The notes under the pieces are model-generated. The model was not told the DNA's origin. It saw nothing but the letters and a program-made list of their open reading frames with translations, and made no database searches. Made by a program: the position numbers and the translations under genes. A stretch of 64,000 nucleotides of DNA from Cristatella mucedo (Eukaryota; Bryozoa; Phylactolaemata; Cristatellidae). Every line of letters begins with the position of its first letter. Position 1 is the first letter of the stretch. Location of the stretch: the NCBI GenBank assembly GCA_009760855.2, contig WPIO01000011.1:7589501-7653500 (forward strand), read 5' to 3'. Below are positions 1 through 9,314 of this stretch, in pieces.

Positions 1-737
1 GCGAGTTCCACAATCAAGGACCTGCAGAGCTAAAGCTTCTGTCGCCAACGGTCTTTAAGCAAAGGAATGGGACAGCTAATTTATTGTCCACACAGCACCT
101 GAGGGCACGAACAGGCTGAAACTGATGCAGCAGTTCAGCTAGGTACGAAGGAGCCAAGCCGTGGCGGGCCTTGTGGGTCAGCGTAAGAACTTTGCTCTGT
201 ATCCTTTGCTCAACCGGCAACCATCAACCGGCAACCATCCTAGCTCTTTCAGCAAAGGTGACACGTGCTCAAACCGCTGGGACTTGAAGACCAGCCTTGC
301 AGCCATATTCATAGTCCGCTGTAGTGGCATAATAGCTTTCTTTGGTAGTCCAGCCAAAAGGGAATTACAATAATCAAGCCGAGACAGAACTAAAGAGCTA
401 GTTAAATTTTTTACAAGCCACTGTGGGAGACAGCTTCTAATCTTGGATAGGGATCGGATGTGATGGCTAGCTGTAGAGACAGTCTTCTGAATGAAGCTTT
501 TGAAATTGAGGCGGCTGTCGAACACGACACCTAGATTACGAGCACGTGGTGAAGGTCGCACACCAGCACCACCTATTAGAACAGCAAAGCCTTTTAATCC
601 AGCCACGCGCTTAGGGTGTCCTATGAGCAGCAGTTCGGTTTTATCGTCATTTAATTTCAGGAAGTTTTCCGACATCCAGGATCGAATATCGGCAGGGCAA
701 GCATTCAGTTATTCAGTTGCTGCAGCAGATTCCGACG
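1..737 (-). mobile_element. LINE-A fragment, RT C-terminal part, runs off the left edge
   Basis: The reverse strand encodes [37 protein letters not shown] and [18 protein letters not shown], the post-catalytic region of LINE-A reverse transcriptase. It is very close to the copies at 34380–35270 and 48975–49636. A 14-bp tandem duplication (212–225, 226–239) breaks the frame. Toward 737 it meets a LINE-B fragment head to head; the two share a short GACGTGATT overlap. Confidence 0.9.
212..239. repeat. 14-bp tandem duplication inside LINE-A
   Basis: AACCGGCAACCATC occurs twice in a row. The related copy at about 49468 has it once. The 14-nt gain shifts the frame. Confidence 0.95.
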
Positions 738-1330
738 TGATTGTTAAGCACAATCTAGGCTTCCACTTCTATGCGGATGACACTCAGTTGTACCTTTGCT
801 TTGATCCCTCCCAGCCTTCGAGCGCCTCAAATTCTCTCAACTCGCTGCATGCATTGATGACATCCGCACATGGATGGCAGCAAATTTTCTTAAATTAAAT
901 GATGATAAAACTAAACTTACTAGTTTTGGGGCAACCAAGTGTGAAACAGAAATGGGAAAGGCTAACGCTGCTCCCAAAGCCTTGAACTTACTCCCGACTT
1001 GCGTTTCAACATTCCCTGACTTGACCACATTTAAAAAGAACTTAAAAATGCACCTATTTAGGAAAGCGTTTAGTGGGTCCGTATGATTTGTCCCTGTATA
1101 TGCTTATGTGTGCTGACACTGTGCATGCTGCCACTAACCACACGTGCATGCTGACCCTATGCATGTCACCCCTAACCATGTTATTCATGTTGTTTATCAA
1201 GCATGCTATCATTCACCATTCATTCATGTTTCCCTTTGCAGCTAATGTAAAGCTCCTAGAAAGGGCGCTCTCTTGATAAAGCGCCCTGTCTGAGGGCGCT
1301 TTATCAAATGTATTATCATTATTATTTATA
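738..1330 (+). mobile_element. LINE-B fragment with internal deletion
   Basis: It carries the RT active-site block ([12 protein letters not shown]) and LKLNDDKT, then at about 967–972 jumps to PKALNLLPTCV near the ORF end. The 3' UTR and the tail (AAGGGCGC ... GAGGGCGCTTTATCAAATG, ATT repeats) follow. About 0.6 kb of the family sequence is missing between. Confidence 0.85.
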
Positions 1331-1490
1331 TCGTGAGTATGGCCACCGGCTGTGTGGGTGCGTGCCGACTATTTTTGGCAGCGGCCGTGGCTGCTGCCTG
1401 GTTATGCTGGACCTGTACGGACCTACTGCCCCTTCCCCCTCCCTCCAGTCTCTTAGTCTGGCCGAGAGCGCTGCATTGTAGTTGCAGTCA

Positions 1491-1652
1491 CCAGTCAGTT
1501 TTGCTCAGTGGTTAAGGTGCTCGCCTTGAAAAAGATGAATGTATTTGATGACCGTGGTCGTGGGCTCGAGCCCCACTTCATACGTAAAAGCTCCTGCATA
1601 AAGACTAGGTTCTCTTAAGGCAGTATACAAATGAATTATATTTATTTATTTA
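1491..1652 (+). mobile_element. tRNA-derived SINE (SINE1) with LINE-B-like tail
   Basis: The head has an A-box-like CTCAGTGGTTAAGGTGCTCGC (about 1504–1524) and a B-box GGGCTCGAGCCCC (1562–1574). The tail, GGTTCTCTTAAGGCAGTATACA plus ATTT repeats, is a degenerate form of the LINE-B 3' end. Confidence 0.7.
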
Positions 1653-1842
1653 CCCTGGACCAGCCGTCGCGCTGCTGTGCACTTGAGATGTGCCTCGGTG
1701 AGTGAGGCTGTCTGCTTGCTCTTCCCCTGCTGTCCTCTCCTTTCCGAATGAGCGACCAAACAGGCATCCGTGCGGACACATGATGTGACTGCGCGCACGT
1801 TCACAAGCGCTCGCTTGAGCTTGTTCATCTTTGCGCATCGAG

Positions 1843-1866
1843 AGCAGCAGCAGCAGCAGCAGCAGC
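1843..1866. repeat. (AGC)8 trinucleotide repeat
   Basis: Eight AGC units. The stretch 1653–2686 around it holds this repeat, the (CA)n tract and otherwise no gene I can support. Confidence 0.9.
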
Positions 1867-2358
1867 GTGGCAGCAAGCGTTGTTCTGGGCGTGCTTCGTC
1901 AAGCTTCCCCTCTTGCCTCTCCATTCTATTGGCTGCACCTCGACTGTGCCACTTGTTATGTCTTCAGGTGATTGGCTGGCCCCCGGCCAAGGTCGAGGAT
2001 TTGCCTCCCACTCTTTGCCCTTAATGTTGGCATGCCAACTGGCGGTATTGTGCGTTAGTGATCACGGCAGCAGTTGCTTGCGGTTGCCACGGATGTCGAT
2101 TGCATTAAGCGTTCGGCAATTATTGAAAATTCGCCGTTCTGATTGTTTTTGATGCAAATGCAAGGCCGCGCTTATGCCTACGCTTGCATTGGGCATTCGC
2201 TGCAGGTTTTTTCATCTCGAGTGGATATGCCTCTTCATTCGCTCTCAGCTAATGGTGCTTCTAAGAGTAGCCACAATTTTCCAGAATACCTACCCGACTG
2301 TACACCACGTGTGGTACCTAGCAGGACTTGCATGCATGCCCATCATTGTCACATGCAG

Positions 2359-2359
<1 letters not shown>

Positions 2360-2420
<61 letters not shown>
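2360..2420. repeat. (CA)n microsatellite
   Basis: About 30 CA units. Ala/Thr/His ORFs across it are artefacts. Confidence 0.97.
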
Positions 2421-2422
<2 letters not shown>

Positions 2423-2686
2423 CCACTGCACGTGTGTGCATGGACACAAGCATGCACACATACACAAATACACACGCTCACTCTTGCAAACGTAGACCTT
2501 TGGCAACAAAAAATGACAGCGCATCTTGAGAGTCGCCATGCAACTACACGCACGATGTTGTTTAACGTTTGGCCACCAATGTTCCGGCAAACGTTATTAG
2601 TTATTTGGTATTTAGGGTATTTTCTTTTATTAATTTTTATAGAAAGTGGTGCCTTCCACCGCAGATGCGTCTTTGCAGCAGACTCA

Positions 2687-3005
2687 CTCCTGACTAGCTG
2701 TTCGACATCTCCTGACTTGACCGCATTTAAAAAACCCAACTAAAACGTGTCTAATTATCACAGCCTTTAATGGGGCCCTGTGATTAATCCTTTGTGCTTA
2801 TGTGTACTGATACTTTGCATGCTGCCACAAACCATACTTGCATGCTGACCCTATGCATGTCACCCCTAACCATGTCATTCTTGTTTGTTGAGCATGCTAC
2901 CACTAACAATTTGATCGTGCTTCCTATGCAGCAAATGTAAAGCACATAGAAAGAGATCGAGTTCTCCGAGGGCACTAATAAATGTATTATTATTAATATT
3001 ATTAT
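2687..3005 (+). mobile_element. LINE-B 3' end fragment, diverged
   Basis: Matches the family end from TCTCCTGACTTGACC, through the 3' UTR (CTTGCATGCTGACCCTATGC, CACCCCTAACCATG), to the ATT-rich tail. Degenerate relative to the copies at 21585 and 25400. Confidence 0.85.
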
Positions 3006-3244
3006 CATAACAATCAGCACGTCTTTTCAGCGTCTGATGCTGGTTCCGATTGTGACGTGGCCGCAATTTTTGTAAGACATTTCCTTGAGACTTGTTCTTA
3101 CCTCTGTATCTTAAGATTAGTCGTACATGGCAGGAATTGTATTTCGAAACAAATTCGAGGGGTGGCTTATGCACTTTTTCAGCAACTGACAACTTGTCCA
3201 CGGACTGATGACATGACCTGATGAAATGACGACATGACACAAAG

Positions 3245-3331
3245 CTTTACAGCAAATGTAAAGCGCCTAGAGAGAGATTAAGTTCTCTGAGGGCGCTTTA
3301 TCAAGTGAATTATTATTATTATTATTATTAA
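3245..3331 (+). mobile_element. LINE-B 3' terminal fragment (about 87 bp)
   Basis: Only the last part of the family: GCAAATGTAAAGCGCCTAGA, then AGTTCTCTGAGGGCGCTTTA and (ATT)n. Extreme 5' truncation. Confidence 0.85.
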
Positions 3332-5734
3332 AGCGAGGCAAGATATCTATGACTTCAAAAGGGATAAAAAACATCCAAGTACGTTTTCTGAGAGAGAAAG
3401 AATTAAGGAACCACATGAAACTATTTTCGGAGTCTTGGCTGGCTATGTGTGGTAAAATACCTTGCCATAGAGAATACTAAAAGGGAGTGTCGGGTCAGGC
3501 AAAAAGCCTCGCTGGCTGTCTGAGTCGGTCACATAGAGTCAAGCTGCTGATACGTGACCGTGCAATGGCATTTCACTGGCGACAGAGCCTCAGCTCACTT
3601 AATTTCTGCTTTATCAAGAAACGCAGTTAACAATTTTTGTTCAGGTTATGGACATCGTCCATCGCTCCAAACCACCCGGACCATATTAGCATAAAAATCA
3701 AATAAAACATGGCTTCGAACTTATACAGGTGCTGAAAAATCGCGTTGGCCGCCCTTGTCTTGTTTTCATTCAAGTTCTATCTGTTGGTGTGTCCAACAAA
3801 TCGTAGTTCGCAAATGAGGAATGATTCAACAAGACAGAAATTCTGGAACTCGGTTCCGACTCCTATCACTACCATTCTACTAATAAAGAGCAGTTTACGA
3901 AGCCAAATCATGCTCAGATCTCCCCCGAAATGTCTAGCAGAAGTTAACTTTATGTAGATGATTAGTTAGCAATAGCATGCCTGTGATCACTAGAAAATTA
4001 GGCAGCTTGCTCTAGCAGATGTAAGAGATCGCATGCACGATGCTTTAGAGATTTTTAGGCTAGTAAGCTGATCCGAGTTAATAGGTATGCGATATGGGCC
4101 GACGATGTGGGAAGTGTTCGTTTCCTGGAGAGTCAACTACACTTCTTGTCATTTTAGCTCTCCTCAGTGGTTACATATTTTACTTGGCTTTTCTTTTTTT
4201 CTCTCACCCGGCATATTTTGGCTTCATTCTCACTGCAGATCGCAATAAAAGTCCTGTGAACTCATCGGATGTGAGCGACACCAAATCAAAGTTATAAACC
4301 TGACATGCACTAATCTTCAAAGCAACGTCATCCTGGAATGGACTAGTATTGACATTACACGATAAACAATCGAGGTCTTTCAATGGCACAGTGCAGCCTT
4401 GCAGTTCATTCAGATGATTCTGCTTGCATGCTCTTTGTTGTATACTGGGTACTCTCTGATTTTGTCAGTTTGTCACCGTTGAGAAATGAATACTGTGCTG
4501 AGTGTGTATGCATAGGTCATACGTCTCTGATCGCTGTGCTTTCGAATAAAGGTGCGAGTTTGATTCCATAAGAACGATTTCTAAACCTTAGCTTTTCGTA
4601 TAGCATATTGTTCGATGCGATTGACACACTCTTAATGCCAGCGTCGTCCGAACCAGAAACTTCCTTAGGAAAACAGCAGGCCCATTTCCATGGGCTAGGC
4701 TCAGCCAGCATGGCTACACATCCTCTACTCACACTAAAACTAAACGTAGCAATATCGACAGTTACGAGATCCAGACGACGTGCGGTTCGAGGTGCTGCTT
4801 TAGCTGGTGCAAGGGCTCCAGCGAGAGTATCCGGGAAATTGTTGAAAGACATCGAGGCACTTACAGGAGCAATCGGGTTGCAGACATCCAGACTACCTAC
4901 AAATCGCTCACAAGATATGCCAGGGCAAAAGACAATTAACCCAATCACCTCCTTGATAAGCACTAGCTGATGATTAGAGAGGAGGCACCTCTGCTGAAAC
5001 CAGCAGACCTCCGACTTTAGGTCGTTGTTGCTGTGGTAAGGAGGTTTTTATGGGCTGCTGCTGGCTGCCGGCCTGACCTTCCTTTATGCAACAGAGATTT
5101 CTTCAAAGGCCGAGGTGGTTCGTTGCTGAGTTATGACAGAACAAAAATAAATTCGTCATCTGATTGGGTTGGGTTTGCTCAGGCCGTATTTGACAGGTTG
5201 GCATTTTCCCAAGGCCTCTGACCCCGACTAGTGATTTGAAAATTCGTGCATGTTAATCGATTAGATTGTGGGAATTGATGAGGTTATTGGCTGTTTCTAA
5301 TATGCAAGCGAAAGGAAATGACTAGTTCACCATCTCTGGTTTAAACCGTATGAACTCGACATCTGCAGCGATGGAAAGTCAGTTATATTCCGGTCTTTTG
5401 TGGCTGTCGAATATGCAGCCCTGAGGAGCACGGAAGGAAATGAGCGTGCTACGAAGCTACGTGGGCGTTCTTGGTGGCCGCCGTGCTCTGCTACCGACAG
5501 CACAGCTATGTCTCTATCGGTGCCGCATGCAAGAGTTTCTATCTATTGTTGGAAGCTGTTGGAGTTGTCACATACGACACCTGCTTTCCAATGGCCACGA
5601 TGTCGCGCGTTAGGGTGCACGTGGAGTGTAGCATCAGGGCGCAGGTCGAGTAGCCGCGAATCTATTTCCCTTTTCTTGGCAAAGACATTCAGAATAGCAC
5701 TATTCATATCCAGCGAACCGTCTATATGTTCATG
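3332..5734. other. No supported gene; weak unlabelled ORFs
   Basis: I see no repeat family here. Two weak coding candidates exist. A 67-codon + strand ORF at 4094–4297 has a hydrophobic segment (LLVILALLSGYIFYLAFLFF) and no recognised homolog. Overlapping ORFs of 120 (+, 4608–4970) and 148 codons (-, 4517–4963) cover a somewhat GC-richer patch. Neither has splice or family evidence. Confidence 0.4.
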
Positions 5735-5865
5735 CCGTCGGGAACGGTGTTCGCCTTTGACCACCAAGGCTGTTGGCTCAAGCCCTGCAGCATAGGTGAA
5801 TCGCCCAAATAGAGATTAAGTTACCTTCGGATGCTATATTAATGAACTTTATCGTATTATTTTTA
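5735..5865 (+). mobile_element. SINE1 copy, diverged
   Basis: Head ACGGTGTTCGCCT, B-box-like TGGCTCAAGCCCTGC. The tail ATAGAGATTAAGTTACCTTC and GGATGCTATATTAATG parallels the LINE-B end AGAGATTAAGTTCTCTGAGG. Confidence 0.6.
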
Positions 5866-7155
5866 TTTTCCCCTCGCTTTATCTTTTAATGCTACATTTG
5901 CAGCTCACGACACCTATGCAGTGTTCGCGATCGTGAACGATGCAGGGGAAATTCCTGCCGAACCTACTCCTGGCCTTAAAGCTGTATAAATTCAGAGGTG
6001 CTTCTAATTTGTACGGAGCACCGCATGCAGTCTTACATAATATTTCCCTAGGCAAGTCTGCAATGCATAGAAAAGTGAGGGGGTGACAAGATATTGTGTA
6101 GCTGCAGAAGTGCATCTCAGGCTGTTTGTGTCTATTCTATCTGAATGCGAACGCAGCCTTGACTGAAGCTTAACTGCTAGCAGATTGGCGTCCCTTGCCG
6201 TACGATAGCAAGTACACTACGTGCGCGCGACACCTGCCGTCGGGTGGTTCTCTTTGGGCGTTTCGTGTCTGAGAGAACCATGTGATGGCTGCAGTTATGC
6301 TCCGTTACAAAGTTACGTCGCTCGTGCGTTCGTGATTCTCCGTCATGCACGGAAAATGTGGCGCGACTTTCGCCTCGCAAACATGCGTGTCGGGAAAAGA
6401 GTGCATCACCTCAGCAGTACTTATCCATAATGAGGGAGCTACATGGTAGCTACTTGAGGAGGCAGCGGGTGCAATGCTACGCTAGCCCCTTCGCCTCCTC
6501 TGCTATCGAGACTTCCGGAAGTAGTCCCAAGCAAGGAGGCTCTTCTTAATTAACCATTATATATAGTTAATAGCTAAAAAATAATTCATTTGTATAGGCG
6601 CCCCAAGAGAACTTGATCTTTATTCGGACGCTTGGCATATGCCACATGGCTCGCTCCACATGACTTGCTATTTTGATAGCTACAAGTGCCACAATGATCT
6701 GGAGTCCAGATTAAGAAATCTGGTTTCGTGAGAACTCTGAAAGGCACAGCATTTGACTTTGAGGGTCCTGTAGGTCCGCCTTTGAGGCAAGAGTCTTTTT
6801 CAATTTTTGGTTGTACACAGTTTTAGCGGGGGTCTGCTTCCCCTATGCATCGCAACGGCACAGTGCTTCCGCTCAGCCGCCTCATCTGGAAACCTGCAGC
6901 CAAAAATGGTGACGCCATGCTGAAGACACAACTCGCAGGCGTCCACACATTCATCAAAAGTAAGGCAATACTATGTTAGCCCCGGCCTTCGAATGGCGCT
7001 GTAACCTCAACCACTGGGTCAAATAAGGTGCGGCGTCAAGAATCAAAAGTTTACGACAGAAAAGCAGTCTTCTGTTCTTTTATCAGAGTGTCGGCCAATT
7101 AACACAACTGAACGCATGAAGACTCACCAGGCATCTTTCGTGGACATGCCGTAAT
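5866..7155. other. No supported gene; one LINE-B/SINE1 tail remnant
   Basis: At about 6590–6650 a minus-strand remnant of the shared tail appears (GCGCCCCAAGAGAACTTGAT). I see nothing else. Confidence 0.4.
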
Positions 7156-7530
7156 TTGGCATTGCCTCCTAAAACCTGGTTTAGACGGCGAGTCTTGCTA
7201 CCTACCTGTTTCTTGCCTATTCGAGTCTTCGGTGTGTATGTCATCAATACAGAGGGGGCGGTCCACGACTTCAGCAGCCCAACCCGGTACTACTTCTTCG
7301 GCCACGACTCAGGCAAGACTTTGCAACTGACCAATCATATGCACCGTTCAGGTCACGCCAACTGCACGGCTTCGTAAGGAAATTGGGACGACTTGACCGG
7401 CGAAATCTTCGATGCGTTCCCCCGCGAGTTCTTGTTTATGGGACACCCGGAGTTCGCAGATCAGATTTTGAGGCGGCTTCTTCTGCGCTGGCTGAAGCAA
7501 ATCACAAACAGCGGCAGCCAACTCTAATTC
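7156..7530 (+). pseudogene. Unrecognised decayed coding-like stretch, one in-frame stop
   Basis: One frame runs about 124 codons interrupted only by TAA near 7375–7377. Readable parts include VFGVYVINTEGAVHDF, RYYFFGHDSGKTLQL and, after the stop, WDDLTGEIFDAFPREFLF and RRLLLRWLKQITNSG. Composition looks protein-like, but I do not recognise a family. It could be a transposon remnant or chance. Confidence 0.25.
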
Positions 7531-7534
7531 ACTG

Positions 7535-7965
7535 GAATGTGCATCTGTAGGGGGCTCGCGAGTGCGAGATGTCGGCGCGACGAAGAGCGAAGCCCCCCCC
7601 CCGTCACTAGCAAATTGGGGTCCTGATAATGGCGGCCGTATTGCATGCAGGCAAACTCAAGCGGGCGAGCGTCCACAAGAATGTAGCGTCGTGAAAGCAG
7701 CTACGGAGCGCGTGAAGAGAAAAGAGAAGGAGAGGAGAGAGGCAGTGGATGGAATGCGTACAGGCCGACGCACAGGCAAGAGGTAAATTTCGTCGGCTCG
7801 TAGTGAAACCACGCGATGGCGATGACACGCTCACACACTGCAGAGCCATTTCCTACCCGCTCAACAAAATTAATTTTCCCATGAGCGCACATTGGGGTGG
7901 GGGAGAGAAGGGAGTAGGAAGCGAGACTTGGAGCACAACTCCCGTCTAAACTTAATAAAAAAGGA
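7535..7965. other. No supported gene, GC-richer, purine-rich patch
   Basis: Contains a run of nine C (about 7594) and an AG-rich stretch. ORFs on both strands overlap without family signatures. Confidence 0.35.
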
Positions 7966-8128
7966 CACCGGAGTAAATAAATATAAATATAGATAATTTT
8001 TATAGCACCCTAAGAGAACTTAATAGCTATGAAGGCGCATCGCATACGCCTCGATAATCGAGCCCACGACCCTAGCCAGACCTCTGTTGGGGCGAGCACC
8101 TTAACGACGAGTAAGAACTGACCCGGCT
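7966..8128 (-). mobile_element. SINE1 copy with LINE-B-like tail
   Basis: Reverse strand: GTCGTTAAGGTGCTCGCC (A-box region), GGGTCGTGGGCTCGATTAT (B-box region), then GCGCCTTCATAGCTATTAAG, TTCTCTTAGGGTGCTATAA and an AT-rich end. The tail aligns base for base with long stretches of the LINE-B terminus. Confidence 0.75.
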
Positions 8129-8479
8129 GGGGACGTAGCCTCAAGCAAATGTGTCGCAGTGATAATACCTTCATTTAAAAAATCTTCAAGTCCCATCCCT
8201 AGGCCGAGGGTGGACGTGATTGTGTAGCGATGCTAGAACTAATCCGATGTAGCTCCTTACGTTTTGCAGAAACATCACTGCACGGTTTTTCCAGTTCAGA
8301 TGTCTTTGAGCTCAGCACCCTTAAGTGGCTGAACTTATGTGTGATCTTTAGGCGTGGTTGCGAGAAGTGTTAATTTTTAAAATAAATAATGATTCAAGGT
8401 TATCAGTGATAAAATTGGTGTCAAAATATTTCGGCTCATCAGCTTAACCGCCAGCAACGAAAGCATCGCCGATAATGTT
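8129..8479. other. Nothing recognised
   Basis: Unique AT-rich sequence downstream of the carboxypeptidase gene; no ORF or repeat I can support. Confidence 0.35.
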
Positions 8480-8735
8480 GGGTCCTGTTATTGGTCCTTT
8501 ATGCGATCTCGTTATTTGTGCTTATGCGTGCTGACACTGTGCTTGCTGCCAATAATTATACTTGCATGCAGACTCTGTCCATGTCACCCCTAACCATGTT
8601 ATTCTTGTTGTTTATTGATCAGGCTACCATTACCCATTCGATCATACTTCCTTTGCAGCAAATGTAGAGTGCCTAGAAAAAGATTAAGTTCTCAGAGGGC
8701 GCTATATCAAATTTATTATTATTATTATTATAAAC
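8480..8735 (+). mobile_element. LINE-B 3' UTR and tail fragment
   Basis: Matches GTGCTTATGCGTGCTGACAC through TTTGCAGCAAATG and the (ATT)n tail. Antisense to the carboxypeptidase gene, 300 bp past its stop, so it may lie in the 3' UTR. Confidence 0.85.
8712..8717 (-). terminator. Candidate poly(A) signal AATAAA for the carboxypeptidase gene
   Basis: On the coding strand this is the only AATAAA I see between about 7700 and the stop at 9021, some 300 bp past the stop. It is created by the antisense (ATT)n tail of a LINE-B fragment. It could equally be unused. Confidence 0.3.
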
Positions 8736-9020
8736 GTAAAAAAGCAGCTCGCGATCACATTCGTGCTTCTAAGTTCATGCATTTACATTGATGCTAGATA
8801 GATATAAGCGGACTGCTAACAAAAGCGGTCGGTGGGATTTTTTTCCATAAGTTAACGATTCCCCTAGGTCATGGCGCCCACCGATTCGCCGGAGATACAC
8901 AAGTTGCGATGACTATAATGACCGGAAGCGAGCGCGGGTGCCGGCTTTGCTTGGCACCACTGCTCGCCTCTTAAAAGCGCACAGTCGAGCTGCGGCGGAG
9001 CTCTTCGTATTATCACGTCA

Positions 9021-9314
9021 TCAAGTACGCAGTAGATAGGACAACAGAAGTGGAGCGAGAGCGAGCGCGGCGCACACGCTCCGACCTCGCATTCGTGCTG
9101 CCGTGGCCTTCGTCGCGCCACTGGTAGCGAGTACGCGGCTTCCAGTGATGAGCTTCGAAAGACTGGCTATGCGAGCGGCGCGATCGGGCGGCAACGACGA
9201 GAAGTTTGCCGCGCGTTTTGAGAAGCGAAAGTCGATGGTGACGTTGAGCACCGTGGCGCCGCTTTCTTCAACCAGAAAGTCCTGTTCCCAAATGACTTCG
9301 AGGTTTCGCAGCAC
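9021..9314 (-). CDS. Carboxypeptidase exon 8: end of transthyretin-like domain and C-terminal anchor signal
   Basis: Acceptor TTGAGCAG, phase 0, 97 codons and stop. [11 protein letters not shown] closes the transthyretin-like fold. A low-complexity Ser/Ala/Arg linker follows (about 400–445), then a hydrophobic C-terminus ([15 protein letters not shown], 450–464) with only two residues after it. This layout suggests a GPI-attachment signal, as in carboxypeptidase M; a single membrane span is the alternative. Assignment rests on phase, the NVT strand and position, because the linker has no family signature. Confidence 0.72.
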   Translation of the reverse strand: MLRNLEVIWEQDFLVEESGATVLNVTIDFRFSKRAANFSSLPPDRAARIASLSKLITGSRVLATSGATKATAARMRGRSVCAALALAPLLLSYLLRT

